Origin: Phyllobacterium sp. OV277
Lineage (GTDB): Bacteria; Pseudomonadota; Alphaproteobacteria; Rhizobiales; Rhizobiaceae
Assembly (NCBI RefSeq): GCF_900104355.1
Contig: NZ_FNIY01000010.1
Location: 95,335-159,334 of the forward strand
Length of the DNA stretch: 64,000 bases
Direction: 5' to 3'
Position numbers and translations under genes: made by a program
Shown here: positions 8,592 through 17,450 of the stretch, in pieces
Numbering within the stretch: position 1 is the first letter of the stretch
How the letters are laid out: each line of letters begins with the position of its first letter
Notes under the pieces: model-generated
What the model was told of the DNA's origin: nothing
What the model saw: only the letters and a program-made list of their open reading frames with translations
Database searches by the model: none

Positions 8592-9073
8592 TGCATGCCC
8601 ACCTGAATGCGCCCGTCCGCAAGGATGGTGCCCGATACGGTGATACCGCTGTCGAGATTGCGTACCTTGATGAAATCGCCAACACGGCCTGCTTCCAGCG
8701 GTGTCCCCCGCGCCGTGATCACCAGCGCACCCGTATCGAAGACAAGCACTGCCGGAACCCCGCGCTGGACCATATCAGGCTCATTGACTGCGGTCAGAAG
8801 GATCGGCTGGCCCGGCAGCAATGTGCGGCGTGATATCTTGCCGACGAGCTGGTCTGATGAAAGGACATATTGTGCGGCGGCACTGGCACGGATGGTAAAA
8901 TACTTCTCGGTCAAACCGGCATTGCCGATGGTCTGTCCGGGATAGATGATCTGCGATGGCACAAGAAATGCGATCCGTTCGGCGCGGGCGGCAACGGAAA
9001 AGACCAGCGCGCACAGGCAAAGTGCCAGCACGCGAATGGTCCAGTTTCCAATGATCTTTGCCGCCGTCATCAT
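8588..9073 (-). CDS. flgA: FlgA, P-ring assembly chaperone
   Basis: The 161-residue secreted protein has a signal peptide (about 10-30) and SAF-like/FlgA sequence: YPGQTIGNAGLTEKYF, GKISRRTLLPGQPILLTAV and the C-terminal DFIKVRNLDSGITVSGTI. FlgA assists polymerisation of FlgI, its downstream neighbour, whose start overlaps the flgA stop. It lies 5 bp after flgG. Confidence 0.93.
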   Translation of the reverse strand: MMTAAKIIGNWTIRVLALCLCALVFSVAARAERIAFLVPSQIIYPGQTIGNAGLTEKYFTIRASAAAQYVLSSDQLVGKISRRTLLPGQPILLTAVNEPDMVQRGVPAVLVFDTGALVITARGTPLEAGRVGDFIKVRNLDSGITVSGTILADGRIQVGMQ

Positions 9074-9078
9074 TATCC

Positions 9079-9867
9079 TCAGCGCAGGTTCTTCGATACA
9101 ACAGACGCCATTTCATCGGCTGCCTGAATGACTTTCGAATTCATTTCATAGGCACGCTGGGCCGTGATCAGATCGGTGATTTCCTTGACCGGATCGACGT
9201 TGGAGTTTTCCAGATACGCCTGCTTCAGCGTGGCAAAACCCGGATCACCGGGGACACCAACAACCGGATCGCCCGATGCATCGGTCTGCTTGTACAGATT
9301 GTCGCCGAGCGGTTCGAGACCGGCCTCATTGGCAAAATTGGCAATGGTCAGCTGGCCCAGATTAACAGGTGGTGTCTGGTTAGACAGTTTTGCAAAAACC
9401 TGACCGGACTCGCTGATCGTGACCTCCAGAGCATCCGTCGGCACGACAATATTGGGCTCGACCAGATTGCCGTTCAATGTCACCAGCTGCCCCGTTGCAT
9501 TGGTGTTGAACGCACCAGCGCGGGTATAGAGTATTTCACCGGCAGTGTTCTGAATCTGGAACCAGCCGCGCCCCTTCAGCGCCACGTCAAACGGATTTCC
9601 CGTCTGGTTGAGGCCGCCCTGAAGATGCAGGTTGCGAACAGCCGATGTCTGCACGCCAAGCCCGACCATCGCGCCTTCAGGGATGATGTTCTGGTTGGCC
9701 ATATTGGGCACACCGGCACTGCGCTCGGTCTGATACAACAAATCCGAGAATTCAGCCTTTGCGCGCTTGAACCCGGTCGTGTTGATATTGGCGATGTTGT
9801 TGGCAATCACTTCCAGATTGAGCTGCTGGGCATTCATGCCTGTCGCCGCGATGGTGAGCGCTTTCAT
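9079..9867 (-). CDS. flgG: FlgG, distal rod protein
   Basis: The 262-residue rod protein has the N-terminal rod motif [20 protein letters not shown], the [20 protein letters not shown] segment, and the C-terminal helix [20 protein letters not shown]. FlgG builds the distal rod inside the P and L rings. A shorter paralogue (flgF) lies 4 kb upstream. This one is FlgG by length and by its place between fliE and flgA. Confidence 0.97.
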   Translation of the reverse strand: MKALTIAATGMNAQQLNLEVIANNIANINTTGFKRAKAEFSDLLYQTERSAGVPNMANQNIIPEGAMVGLGVQTSAVRNLHLQGGLNQTGNPFDVALKGRGWFQIQNTAGEILYTRAGAFNTNATGQLVTLNGNLVEPNIVVPTDALEVTISESGQVFAKLSNQTPPVNLGQLTIANFANEAGLEPLGDNLYKQTDASGDPVVGVPGDPGFATLKQAYLENSNVDPVKEITDLITAQRAYEMNSKVIQAADEMASVVSKNLR

Positions 9868-9876
9868 TGTGATTCC

Positions 9877-10194
9877 TTAAATCGGCATACGGCTGATTTC
9901 GAGATAGGCCTGGACGATCTTGTCGCGGATGGCGATGGCCGTCTGGAGTGATTTTTCGGCATCCATGACCGCGTTGACCACATCGCGCGTCGGCACGTCG
10001 CCGGTCATGCTCTTGAGCGAAACCGCCTCGGCATTTTGAAGCTTGCCGCTAAGCTGCGACAGGACATTGTCGAAGGAAGGCTGGCCGGTTGCTGCCGCAG
10101 GCGAAGATGCGCCCGGCATGGATGTCTGGTTGACAGTTTCCGACAACTTGGAAAGAGCGTTGCGGGTGGAAACACTGAGAAGCTGGTCTATCAT
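9877..10194 (-). CDS. fliE: FliE, MS-ring/rod junction protein
   Basis: The small 105-residue protein has the FliE pattern of an amphipathic N-terminal helix and C-terminal [20 protein letters not shown] plus [14 protein letters not shown]. FliE joins the MS ring to the proximal rod and plugs into the export gate. It shares one base with the end of flgC (10194) and is followed by flgG after 9 bp. Confidence 0.93.
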   Translation of the reverse strand: MIDQLLSVSTRNALSKLSETVNQTSMPGASSPAAATGQPSFDNVLSQLSGKLQNAEAVSLKSMTGDVPTRDVVNAVMDAEKSLQTAIAIRDKIVQAYLEISRMPI

Positions 10195-10613
10195 CAGGAA
10201 TTCCTTAGGAGATCGACGGTCATGGCAATCAGCTCGCGTGCTTGCTTGACGACCTGGAGATTGGCTTCATAGGAGCGGTTGGCTTCACGCATATCAGCCA
10301 TTTCAACAACCATGTTGACGTTGGGATATTTGACCATGCCCTTGGCATCGGCTGCCGGATGGCTTGGATCATATTCTTCGGTGAAGGCTGATACGTCGTG
10401 GCCGACCTCGGCGATGCGCACGGTTTCAACGCCGCTGCCGCGATCAAGTTCGGTGGCAAAGGATACAGTCTTGCGGCGAAAGGGATCACTGCCGGCCGTC
10501 TTGCCTGTTGATTGGGCGTTGGCCAAATTCTCGGACACAATGCGCAAACGCGTCGATTGAGCGTTGAGGCCTGATGCGGCAACCTTGAGAGCAGCCTGTA
10601 GCGGATCGGACAT
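10194..10613 (-). CDS. flgC: FlgC, proximal rod protein
   Basis: The 139-residue protein has the rod N-terminus [20 protein letters not shown] and C-terminal [20 protein letters not shown], both diagnostic for FlgC. It follows flgB by 5 bp and leads into fliE, so flgB-flgC-fliE form one translational block. Confidence 0.97.
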   Translation of the reverse strand: MSDPLQAALKVAASGLNAQSTRLRIVSENLANAQSTGKTAGSDPFRRKTVSFATELDRGSGVETVRIAEVGHDVSAFTEEYDPSHPAADAKGMVKYPNVNMVVEMADMREANRSYEANLQVVKQARELIAMTVDLLRNS

Positions 10614-10618
10614 CTGGT

Positions 10619-10999
10619 TCAGCCCTTCACTGCCGACAGCATCATGCGGTGAAAAGCTTTCACGATGCTGGTGTTGAGGGCAAATTCACGGTTGATCTCG
10701 CCTGATTTGACCATCTCGCCTTCAAGGCTGACAGTATTCTTCGAATGGTTCTGCTCGGTCACATCATCCTTGCGCAGGGCAGTCGCAGCGATACCGGATG
10801 CGTTGATTTCAAGGTGTTTGGAGTTGGTCGCTGCCATGGTCAGCTGAGTCTGCTCCAGCACATCCATGAAAGGCTCGACATCACGCGCCTTGAAGCCCGG
10901 CGTATTGGCATTGGCGACATTCCCAGCAACAGCAGCCTGCCGCACGGACAGCCACTCAGCCTGACGTGATGCCAATTCGAACAGATGAATCCCCTGCAT
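10619..10999 (-). CDS. flgB: FlgB, proximal rod protein
   Basis: FlgB is a proximal rod subunit. I place the start at the ATG giving [20 protein letters not shown] (126 aa). A GAGG ribosome-binding site lies about 8 bases upstream, and the open frame further upstream adds residues unlike FlgB. Rod motifs [20 protein letters not shown] and, at the C-terminus, [20 protein letters not shown] are present. It is the first gene of the long flgB-to-fliP minus-strand series. The 114-bp gap before it probably holds a promoter or a processing site. Confidence 0.94.
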   Translation of the reverse strand: MQGIHLFELASRQAEWLSVRQAAVAGNVANANTPGFKARDVEPFMDVLEQTQLTMAATNSKHLEINASGIAATALRKDDVTEQNHSKNTVSLEGEMVKSGEINREFALNTSIVKAFHRMMLSAVKG

Positions 11000-11068
11000 G
11001 TGCCTGCCTCGCGCCCCAACCAATCAACTGATGCCAATCTAGGTGGTCAATCTTGCGTGAGACTTGCG

Positions 11069-11099
11069 GCGCGGTCGGGTTGGGAACTTCTGACCGCGC
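11069..11099. promoter_or_regulatory. 8-bp inverted repeat between the fliI operon and flgB
   Basis: Perfect arms GCGCGGTC/GACCGCGC are separated by 15 nt in the 114-bp gap between flgB and the unknown gene upstream. On the minus strand no T-run follows, so it may be an operator or a weak terminator for the flgF-fliI transcript. Confidence 0.4.
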
Positions 11100-11113
11100 A
11101 ATGAGTCATTTGC

Positions 11114-11683
11114 TCAGTTCGTGCGGCTGATCACTTCACCGTCGGATGTCTTGATCTGCCACGAACCTGATGACGTGCCCCGTTCAATGGCTACAAGCGT
11201 GCTTCCATCCGGCAGAGGCGATCCTTTTTCAACAAACCAGTACCCGGTATTGTCTTCGATCATCACCAGACCGCCCACCACTTCGCGCACCAGAAACACC
11301 GGTTTATCGGGAAAAGGTTGTTTGCTGGCAGCGTTGATCCCGGCAAGCCGGTCGCCTGTCAAAGCGGATGTGGTTGCGGTGATCATCGGATCAAGCGCAC
11401 CATCTCTTGTCTTGGACAGCGAAGCCTCGGTGCCATTGTTCTTGCGCACGACCTTCTGGTTGGTCCGGTCGAGCGGATCGCGCACGGTTTTGCCGGTTGG
11501 TTCAGGCTTCGGCCGCGCTTCCAGAATATCGTAATACATGACAAACGGCAGGATGGCGCAGATGGTGGCAAGGACAAAGCCCGCACCCTTGATATAGCCA
11601 TCAAAGCGCTTGTCGCGCTGGCGTGGCTGCACTTCTGCCGCGTCATTTGCCGGCGATGCGTCTATGGGTTTTTGTTTTGTCAT
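11114..11683 (-). CDS. Unknown single-pass membrane protein of the flagellar cluster
   Basis: The 189-residue product is not recognised as a named family. It has a charged cytoplasmic N-terminus (about 1-30), one membrane helix at about 31-48 (GAGFVLATICAILPFVMYYD), a low-complexity linker, and a C-terminal domain (about 125-189). That domain contains FLVREVVGGLVMIEDNTGYW and VEKGSPLPDGSTLVAIERG, resembling a small beta-rich periplasmic module. Its start overlaps the fliI stop by 4 bp, so it is co-translated with the export ATPase. A flagellar assembly or motor accessory role is inference from this coupling only. Confidence 0.75.
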   Translation of the reverse strand: MTKQKPIDASPANDAAEVQPRQRDKRFDGYIKGAGFVLATICAILPFVMYYDILEARPKPEPTGKTVRDPLDRTNQKVVRKNNGTEASLSKTRDGALDPMITATTSALTGDRLAGINAASKQPFPDKPVFLVREVVGGLVMIEDNTGYWFVEKGSPLPDGSTLVAIERGTSSGSWQIKTSDGEVISRTN

Positions 11684-13056
11684 GCCCCCTCCTTTGGCCG
11701 AAGCGCTGCGGCGAGATCGCTATAGGGATCCATCGAAAGCGGCGTGGCCGGTGTCTGCTGCATAGCGTCGTAAATGCGTGGAACCAGATTGACGGCCTGA
11801 TCGAGCAAAGGATCGCTTCCCGCCTGATAGGCACCGATCATGCGCAAATCACGGGTTTCCTCGAAACGGGCGATCAGTCCGCGCATACTGGCGACAAGCT
11901 TCCCCTGTTCGGGCGACCAATTGTGCTGGGCCAAACGCGAAATGGAGCCGAGAATGTCCATGGCCGGGAAACGGCCCTGTGCAGCAATGGAGCGGTCAAG
12001 CACAATATGCCCGTCCAGCGTGCCGCGAATGGCATCGGACACCGGATCATTGTGATCATCGCCATCAACAAGAACCGCATAAATACCGGTGATTGTTCCG
12101 CCATTGGATGATCCGGGGCCTGCACGCTCGAGCAGGCGCGGCAACTGGCTGAATACACTGGGTGGATAGCCGCGCGAAACCGGCGGTTCACCCGCTGCAA
12201 TGGCGATTTCGCGCGCCGCATGGGCAAAGCGGGTGATGGAATCAACGATGAGAAGAACATTGTCACCGCGATCGCGGAAATATTCGGCAATCGCTGTTGC
12301 TGTGTTGGGTGCGAGCCGCCGCATCATCGGGCTTTCATCGCCTGTCGATACAACAGTAATGGTCTTGCCAAGCTTGCCAGCCATCGTGTCTTCAAGCATG
12401 TCACGCACTTCGCGGCCGCGCTCTCCGGTCAAAGCCAGCACAACGGTGTCAAAATCCGTCGCCTTGGTCATCATGGCAAGCAGCGTGGATTTACCAACGC
12501 CCGATCCCGCAAAGACGCCCATGCGCTGGCCAAAACACATGGGCGCAAACACATCAACGACGTTCACACCAGTGCGCAGACCTGTTTCCACACGGCTGCG
12601 GTTCATCGCAAGCGGCGCCGCGCAATCGACGGGCTTGGGATCATCGCCTGATGTCAGCAATCCCTTATCGTCAAGTGGAAGGCCAAGCGCGTTGATGACC
12701 CTGCCCTTCCAATCGGGCGCGGGGGCAATACGGAACGGTCCCTCGGGAAAAACCGGTGTTCCAAGCGACGGCATGATCCGGTCATCGAAAGGTTTGACGA
12801 GGACCTGCGTCTGTCCGATCCGCACCACCTCTGCGGGGTACAATTGATTATCGCTGCGGATAGTGACCATGTCCCCCAGCTGGGCGCGTTCGGAAATACC
12901 GCGCACACCGATGGCCGAACGTGAGACCTCATTGACATAGCCGCCAATGGCAACGGGAGCCGGAGATGTGGTGACCTGCGAAACAAGCCGGGCCAGCGCC
13001 TCGAGACTTCCCGTCCCGCTGCTCATTGTTGGTAAGGCTGTTTCAAGGTCCTGCAT
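11680..13056 (-). CDS. fliI: FliI, flagellar export ATPase
   Basis: FliI is the cytoplasmic ATPase that energises and times type III export with FliH and FliJ. The 458-residue product has a Walker A at about 184-191 (AGSGVGKSTLL), Walker B in VLLIVDSITRFAHAAREIA, and the family signature PPSVFSQLPRLLERAG. The start ATG lacks a clear Shine-Dalgarno. A second ATG 30 bp downstream (MSSGTGSLEAL) is possible. It is followed at a 4-bp overlap by the unknown membrane protein gene and preceded by flgF at 22 bp. Confidence 0.97.
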   Translation of the reverse strand: MQDLETALPTMSSGTGSLEALARLVSQVTTSPAPVAIGGYVNEVSRSAIGVRGISERAQLGDMVTIRSDNQLYPAEVVRIGQTQVLVKPFDDRIMPSLGTPVFPEGPFRIAPAPDWKGRVINALGLPLDDKGLLTSGDDPKPVDCAAPLAMNRSRVETGLRTGVNVVDVFAPMCFGQRMGVFAGSGVGKSTLLAMMTKATDFDTVVLALTGERGREVRDMLEDTMAGKLGKTITVVSTGDESPMMRRLAPNTATAIAEYFRDRGDNVLLIVDSITRFAHAAREIAIAAGEPPVSRGYPPSVFSQLPRLLERAGPGSSNGGTITGIYAVLVDGDDHNDPVSDAIRGTLDGHIVLDRSIAAQGRFPAMDILGSISRLAQHNWSPEQGKLVASMRGLIARFEETRDLRMIGAYQAGSDPLLDQAVNLVPRIYDAMQQTPATPLSMDPYSDLAAALRPKEGA

Positions 13057-13078
13057 GCTTATCCGGCCCGCTCAGGCA

Positions 13079-13801
13079 TCAGCTTTTCGATCCGAGCGTC
13101 TTGATGGCCTCGGAGAATGTGCCCTCATTGCCACGCAGCAACGCATCCACCCGCTCGAAGGCGCGGGTGACGCTCATCAGCCGGGTCATTTCGCCAATTG
13201 CATCGACGTTCGACCCCTCAATGGCGCCCTGAATGACACCCGCATGTGGATTGTCGAGCACCGGCTGTGCCGCAACACTTGGAATAACTGCGGAATTGTC
13301 AAAATAGGTCAATTTGGCATTGGGGTTGATGGTGAACAGGCCGATCGAACCGAGTTGGCGCTTGTTCTGATAGACTGCGCCGTCAGCGGAAATCTCCGGC
13401 GGACCGCCATTCGGATCAATCACCAGCGGCTGCCCGCCCGCATCAAGAATGGGATAGCCCTTGACGGACAGAAGCTCGCCTGTCGTCGACATCTGCATAC
13501 GCCCGTCACGGGTATAGACCTGTCCGGCCGGTGTTTGCATGGAGAACCAGACATCACCCTTTGCCGCCATATCAAGCGGATTGCCGGTCTGGGTTATCGG
13601 GCCAGCTTCAGTCTTGATGTAACTCTGGCCAGCAGAAACGAAGCTTGAATCCTCCGCAGCCTTCGAGACCATCGTTTCAAACTTCATGCCCGTGGCGCGA
13701 AAACCCGGTGTCGACATGTTGGCAACATTATGCGCCAGCGCATCAAGGCGGCGTTCCAGCGATATCTGCGACGACAGGCCGACATAGATCGAGTTTTCCA
13801 T
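13079..13801 (-). CDS. flgF: FlgF, proximal rod protein
   Basis: The 240-residue rod protein has N-terminal IYVGLSSQISLERRLDALAH, NMSTPGFRATGMKFETMVSK, and C-terminal GSNVDAIGEMTRLMSVTRAF. It is shorter than FlgG and carries the FlgF-type N-terminus. It shares its first base with the end of the DUF1217 gene (13801). Confidence 0.95.
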   Translation of the reverse strand: MENSIYVGLSSQISLERRLDALAHNVANMSTPGFRATGMKFETMVSKAAEDSSFVSAGQSYIKTEAGPITQTGNPLDMAAKGDVWFSMQTPAGQVYTRDGRMQMSTTGELLSVKGYPILDAGGQPLVIDPNGGPPEISADGAVYQNKRQLGSIGLFTINPNAKLTYFDNSAVIPSVAAQPVLDNPHAGVIQGAIEGSNVDAIGEMTRLMSVTRAFERVDALLRGNEGTFSEAIKTLGSKS

Positions 13802-14580
13802 CAGCGACCGCCAAGCTTGAACGATTGCAGGGTTGTCAGAATGCTCTGCGAGATGCCGACCGTCATATCACCTCCAATAAGCATGGACGGGATACTGGTT
13901 GCCGTCGAAGGATTGTTCATTTCATACATGGCAGTAAAACGGGTGAGGAATTTCTCAAGTTTCGCCGGGTCTTTGAGCGATTTCAGATCAAGCTTGTCCT
14001 CAACCATCTTGGCCTGCCGGTCGATGTCCATATTGGATGTTTGCGCCGGGATGGAGAACGTTGTCTGGAAAACCTTCAGCAGCGCCTTATCGCCGAGGAT
14101 TTCATAAGCATTGGTAATCGTTGGAGCTTTCCGCGCAAAATACAGTGCAAGCCGCACGCCTTCATTGTCCTGACCCGCTTCCTTCTCCAAAGTCTGACGC
14201 GCATATTTGTCCGTAACAGGCTTGAGCACAGCGGGTTGGCTCGTTGCCTTGTCACCAAGCTTGGCGAAATCAAAGGTCGTCGCAAACTCGAGATAGCGTT
14301 TGTCGGTCAGCTTGCTGGCAAAGCTGTCCTTGCCTGTACCCTCAGTCAGAACTTTGCGAATAAAAGCCTTGGCGAAATTCATGTCCTCAAGGCCCATGGC
14401 TTTCATGGCATATTTATACAGACGATCATCCTTCATGAAATCGTCGATGGTTTTCACCTTGCCGATGTTCTTCAGATAATAATCCGTATCACGCTGAACC
14501 GCAGGCTCCTTGGCCACGCGCGTCAGCGAACGCGTCAAATCTGACGAGATCAATTTGTAGCTGGTCATGGTATTGATCAT
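13801..14580 (-). CDS. DUF1217 flagellar-cluster protein
   Basis: The 259-residue helical protein matches the alphaproteobacterial DUF1217 pattern (YYLKNIGKVKTIDDFMKDDR, then YAMKAMGLEDM and KYALEFA-type repeats). Members sit in flagellar operons of Rhizobium and Brucella, but I know of no assigned biochemical role. It is the first gene of the minus-strand flgF-fliI operon, directly beside the divergent motA operon. I keep the first ATG because a GGGAG element lies about 11 bp upstream, while the in-frame ATG 12 bp downstream has none. Confidence 0.85.
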   Translation of the reverse strand: MINTMTSYKLISSDLTRSLTRVAKEPAVQRDTDYYLKNIGKVKTIDDFMKDDRLYKYAMKAMGLEDMNFAKAFIRKVLTEGTGKDSFASKLTDKRYLEFATTFDFAKLGDKATSQPAVLKPVTDKYARQTLEKEAGQDNEGVRLALYFARKAPTITNAYEILGDKALLKVFQTTFSIPAQTSNMDIDRQAKMVEDKLDLKSLKDPAKLEKFLTRFTAMYEMNNPSTATSIPSMLIGGDMTVGISQSILTTLQSFKLGGR

Positions 14581-14660
14581 TGCACCGGCACTCCCAAAGC
14601 TTCTCCCTTATCTGTGCCAAATCAAGCTTGCCTGAAGCTGTCCGCCTGTTTCTGATCAAT

Positions 14661-14691
14661 CGTGAACCTGTCACCGCCTGCAAGGTTCACG
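14661..14691. promoter_or_regulatory. Long dyad in the divergent flagellar promoter region
   Basis: Perfect 9-bp arms CGTGAACCT/AGGTTCACG with a 13-nt spacer sit midway between the DUF1217 start (14580) and the motA start (14744). The half-site centres are 22 bp apart, about two helical turns, which suits a dimeric activator or repressor. FtcR/Rem or VisNR-type flagellar regulators are candidates by family knowledge. No binding evidence is available here. Confidence 0.55.
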
Positions 14692-14743
14692 CAAGCCGGA
14701 CTTGATAGTGCTCCATTGCTGGCAATATTTGCAGGAGAGTGCT

Positions 14744-15616
14744 TTGGGTATCCTTGTTGGACTTGTAGTAACGATGGGGTGTCTCCTTGGCGGCTTCATT
14801 GCCATGGGCGGGCACGTCAGCGTCCTCATGCAGCCATGGGAATTCGTCATTATCGGCGGTTCCGCACTCGGTACTTTCCTCGTTGCCAATCCGTTTTCAG
14901 CGGTCAAGGACACGGGCCGCGCCTGTATGGAAGCCTTCACCAACAAGGTGCCGAAACAACGCGATTATCTCGATGTACTTGGCGTTCTCTATGCACTGAT
15001 GCGCGAATTACGCGCGAAATCGCGCAATGAGGTGGAAGTCCACATCGACAATCCCAATGAATCATTGATCTTTCAGGCCTTTCCAAGCGTCCTCAAAAAC
15101 CACGACCTTACCCAGTTCATTTGCGATTACTGCCGCCTGATCATCATCGGCAATGCGCGCTCGCATGAGATCGAAGCGCTGATGGACGAAGAAATCCACA
15201 CGATTTCCCGTGACAAGCTCAAGCCCTATCACGCGATGGTCAGTATTTCCGAAGCGCTCCCTGCCCTTGGCATCGTTGCGGCTGTGCTCGGTGTGATCAA
15301 GGCCATGGGCGCGCTGAATGAATCCCCGGAGGTGCTGGGCCATCTGATTGGCGCTGCATTGGTTGGCACCTTTGCCGGTATCTTTCTTTCCTATGGCGTG
15401 GTCGGGCCGATTGCCACCAAAATCAAGACAACGCGCGAAAAGCAGAACCGCCTCTATATGATCGTCAAACAGACGCTGCTCGCCTATATGAATGGCGCAT
15501 TGCCGCAGATCGCACTTGAATATGGCCGCAAGACAATTTCGGCCTATGATCGCCCATCCATCGATGTGGTCGAGCAGGAAACGATCTCCACCGTCCCGCT
15601 ACAGCAAGCGGCATAG
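14744..15616 (+). CDS. motA: MotA, stator proton-channel subunit
   Basis: MotA forms the five-subunit collar of the proton-driven stator with MotB. I choose a TTG start ([18 protein letters not shown]), because AGGAG lies 6 bp before it and rhizobial MotA begins GILVG. An upstream ATG at 14702 adds 14 unrelated residues. The 290-residue product has four membrane segments (about 1-22, 28-50, 155-175, 190-215). Typical sequences are [40 protein letters not shown] and [20 protein letters not shown]. It heads the plus-strand operon motA-fliM-unknown-fliN-fliG-flhB. Confidence 0.95.
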   Translation: MGILVGLVVTMGCLLGGFIAMGGHVSVLMQPWEFVIIGGSALGTFLVANPFSAVKDTGRACMEAFTNKVPKQRDYLDVLGVLYALMRELRAKSRNEVEVHIDNPNESLIFQAFPSVLKNHDLTQFICDYCRLIIIGNARSHEIEALMDEEIHTISRDKLKPYHAMVSISEALPALGIVAAVLGVIKAMGALNESPEVLGHLIGAALVGTFAGIFLSYGVVGPIATKIKTTREKQNRLYMIVKQTLLAYMNGALPQIALEYGRKTISAYDRPSIDVVEQETISTVPLQQAA

Positions 15617-15624
15617 GCTGAATA

Positions 15625-16560
15625 ATGGACGTCGAAGCAGAACAGAAAAGACCTGATGTGCTGGCAGAAAGCATCCTGCGGGCTGCGGGCATGTCGGTTG
15701 ACGATCTTAAATCGCTCGAAACTGTCTTTCGCGATCTCGCGACGACTTTTGCCGGCAAAATAGCCAGCCAGACCGATGTGGCCATTTCGGCTGAGTTCGT
15801 GCGCATGGAGTCCATTGAGAAGGATGCCATATCAAGCACATTGCTGCGCTCCGGCCTGATTGGAACCGTGCAGGTTGTCAAATGGGGATCAAGATTGCTG
15901 CTGGCAGCAGATCGCGCTTTCGTCGATTGTGGCATCGATGCACTGTTCGGCTCCGGCGCGAGCCAGGATAACCCGCCGCACCGGCCAATGACATCTGTTG
16001 ATCTTGGTGTGGCCCGGCAAATCTTCTCCGATGTAACCTCATCGCTGGATCACATGTTCTCAAGCGGCGGTGAAGCGCTGTTCCAGATCGCTGAGTTGAC
16101 GGAAGCTGCGCATTTTTCCACGGCAACCGTCAACGATACGCGCATGATCTGCTGCACCATGCTGCTCAAGGTGGGCGGTCATAGCGGCCAGATCATCATC
16201 ATGATGCCGCGTTCAAGCTTCCGCCCCATGCAGGATGCGATTGCGCGGATGCTACAACAACCGGCACACCATTCCGACCCCACATGGGCGAAGAAGCTGC
16301 GCCTTGAAGTCAGCCGGGCACATATTGACATCGAGGCCTTTATTCAGCAGGGCTCAATGACGCTAGAGCAGATTGCTCTGTTGAAACCCGGCCAGATCCT
16401 GCAACTGCCGAAAGACGCGATCAATCAGGTGCGTCTGCGCAGTGGCAAACAGGCGCTGTACAAATGCCGTCTCGGCAAAACCGGCACTGCGTTCACGGTG
16501 CGTATTACCGATCCGATCAATGAAGAAGAGGACCTGCTCGATGAGCTTGCTGCTGGCTAA
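15625..16560 (+). CDS. fliM: FliM, C-ring switch protein
   Basis: The 311-residue switch protein has a middle CheC-like domain (about 40-215) and a C-terminal SpoA domain (about 220-305: LRLEVSRAHIDIEAFIQQGS, LKPGQILQLPKD). FliM transmits CheY binding to FliG. The N-terminus (MDVEAEQKRPDVLAESILRA) does not show the enterobacterial LSQxEIDALL CheY-binding peptide in recognisable form. Rhizobial FliM proteins are known to diverge there. The gene starts 8 bp after motA, and its last 20 bp overlap the next gene. Confidence 0.93.
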   Translation: MDVEAEQKRPDVLAESILRAAGMSVDDLKSLETVFRDLATTFAGKIASQTDVAISAEFVRMESIEKDAISSTLLRSGLIGTVQVVKWGSRLLLAADRAFVDCGIDALFGSGASQDNPPHRPMTSVDLGVARQIFSDVTSSLDHMFSSGGEALFQIAELTEAAHFSTATVNDTRMICCTMLLKVGGHSGQIIIMMPRSSFRPMQDAIARMLQQPAHHSDPTWAKKLRLEVSRAHIDIEAFIQQGSMTLEQIALLKPGQILQLPKDAINQVRLRSGKQALYKCRLGKTGTAFTVRITDPINEEEDLLDELAAG

Positions 16561-17023
16561 TCTCATTTCTGCTGCCCTGATAGCAACGGGGCTCGCGGTT
16601 TTCTTCGTGGCTTTGCGCAAGGCCAACCGTTTGACGGCGATGAGCCACGCCATGGCGCAGCAGGTGGCGGGCTCAGCCAGGAGCCTCGAGCAGGCGCTGC
16701 TCTTCCTGCAGAATGAGCGCGAAACATGCCGTGACGAAAGCGTTCGTCTTGAAGCCAAGCTCAAGGATTCCGATCGTGCCCGTTCGGAGATGACCCGCGC
16801 CATTCATCTGGTCGAGCGGGTCAAGAACGACTTCAAGAACAATGTGCATCCTTTTCCAACCGTTGATGCCATCCAGCGGACAGCTACGCCTGCATTTGTT
16901 GCGCAGCCAGCACCAACGGCTCCCGTCGAAGCGCGCAGCACACCGGCCGCACCAGCTAAAACTCTGCCTGTCTTCGTCAATCGCATTGTTCGCAGTGCTG
17001 ATGTGGCAAATGCCGTCCTTTAA
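16541..17023 (+). CDS. Unknown membrane-anchored coiled-coil protein (DUF6468-like)
   Basis: The 160-residue product starts inside the fliM 3' end (ATG at 16541, 20-bp overlap). It has an N-terminal membrane helix (about 1-24, LLLANLISAALIATGLAVFF), a conserved-looking segment ALRKANRLTAMSHAMAQQVA, and a coiled coil (about 55-95, LLFLQNERETCRDESVRLEA). The tail is Pro/Ala-rich and ends in VNRIVRSADVANAVL. I believe it belongs to the DUF6468 family of alphaproteobacterial flagellar loci, but that is from memory and unverified. Its position between fliM and fliN, tightly coupled, suggests a C-ring or stator accessory role. No function is known to me. Confidence 0.75.
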   Translation: MSLLLANLISAALIATGLAVFFVALRKANRLTAMSHAMAQQVAGSARSLEQALLFLQNERETCRDESVRLEAKLKDSDRARSEMTRAIHLVERVKNDFKNNVHPFPTVDAIQRTATPAFVAQPAPTAPVEARSTPAAPAKTLPVFVNRIVRSADVANAVL

Positions 17024-17046
17024 CCCCGTTTGAACCGGATTCACCC

Positions 17047-17400
17047 ATGACCATTTCCGACAAGAATTCCATTGAAGACGAGCTTAACGAGGCAATTGAA
17101 GATCTCAAGCGCGATGAACCGCAGCCGAACCGCAAGCCTGCGGGATCAAAGCCCAATATTGATCTCATCATGGGCATTCCCGTCGATGTGCAGGTTGTTC
17201 TCGGCAGCACGTCCATGCCTGTGGCCAATCTGATGAAGCTTGGTCGCGGCGCTGTCGTGACGCTCGACAAGCAGATCGGCGATCCAGTTGATATCGTGGT
17301 CAATGGCCGGGTGATTGCCCGCGGTGAAGTGATTGTGCTTGAAGATGACTCGTCACGCTTCGGTGTCAGCCTGACCGAAGTGATCGGCAGCGGCAGCTAA
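17047..17400 (+). CDS. fliN: FliN, C-ring switch protein
   Basis: The 117-residue product has a charged N-terminal tail (about 1-30) and a SpoA domain: DLIMGIPVDVQVVLGSTSMP, LMKLGRGAVVTLDKQIGDPV and VNGRVIARGEVIVLEDD. FliN forms the lower torus of the C ring and a docking place for FliH. It starts 23 bp after the unknown coiled-coil gene. Confidence 0.96.
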   Translation: MTISDKNSIEDELNEAIEDLKRDEPQPNRKPAGSKPNIDLIMGIPVDVQVVLGSTSMPVANLMKLGRGAVVTLDKQIGDPVDIVVNGRVIARGEVIVLEDDSSRFGVSLTEVIGSGS

Positions 17401-17450
17401 AACCCCAAACTTTCGCCTTCCCTTTTAAAGCATGAGAGAAGCCAGACCGC

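Noticed and set aside
14702..14743. Upstream ATG for motA
   Set aside because: It would add 14 residues unlike MotA. The TTG at 14744 has AGGAG at 6 bp and matches the known rhizobial N-terminus.
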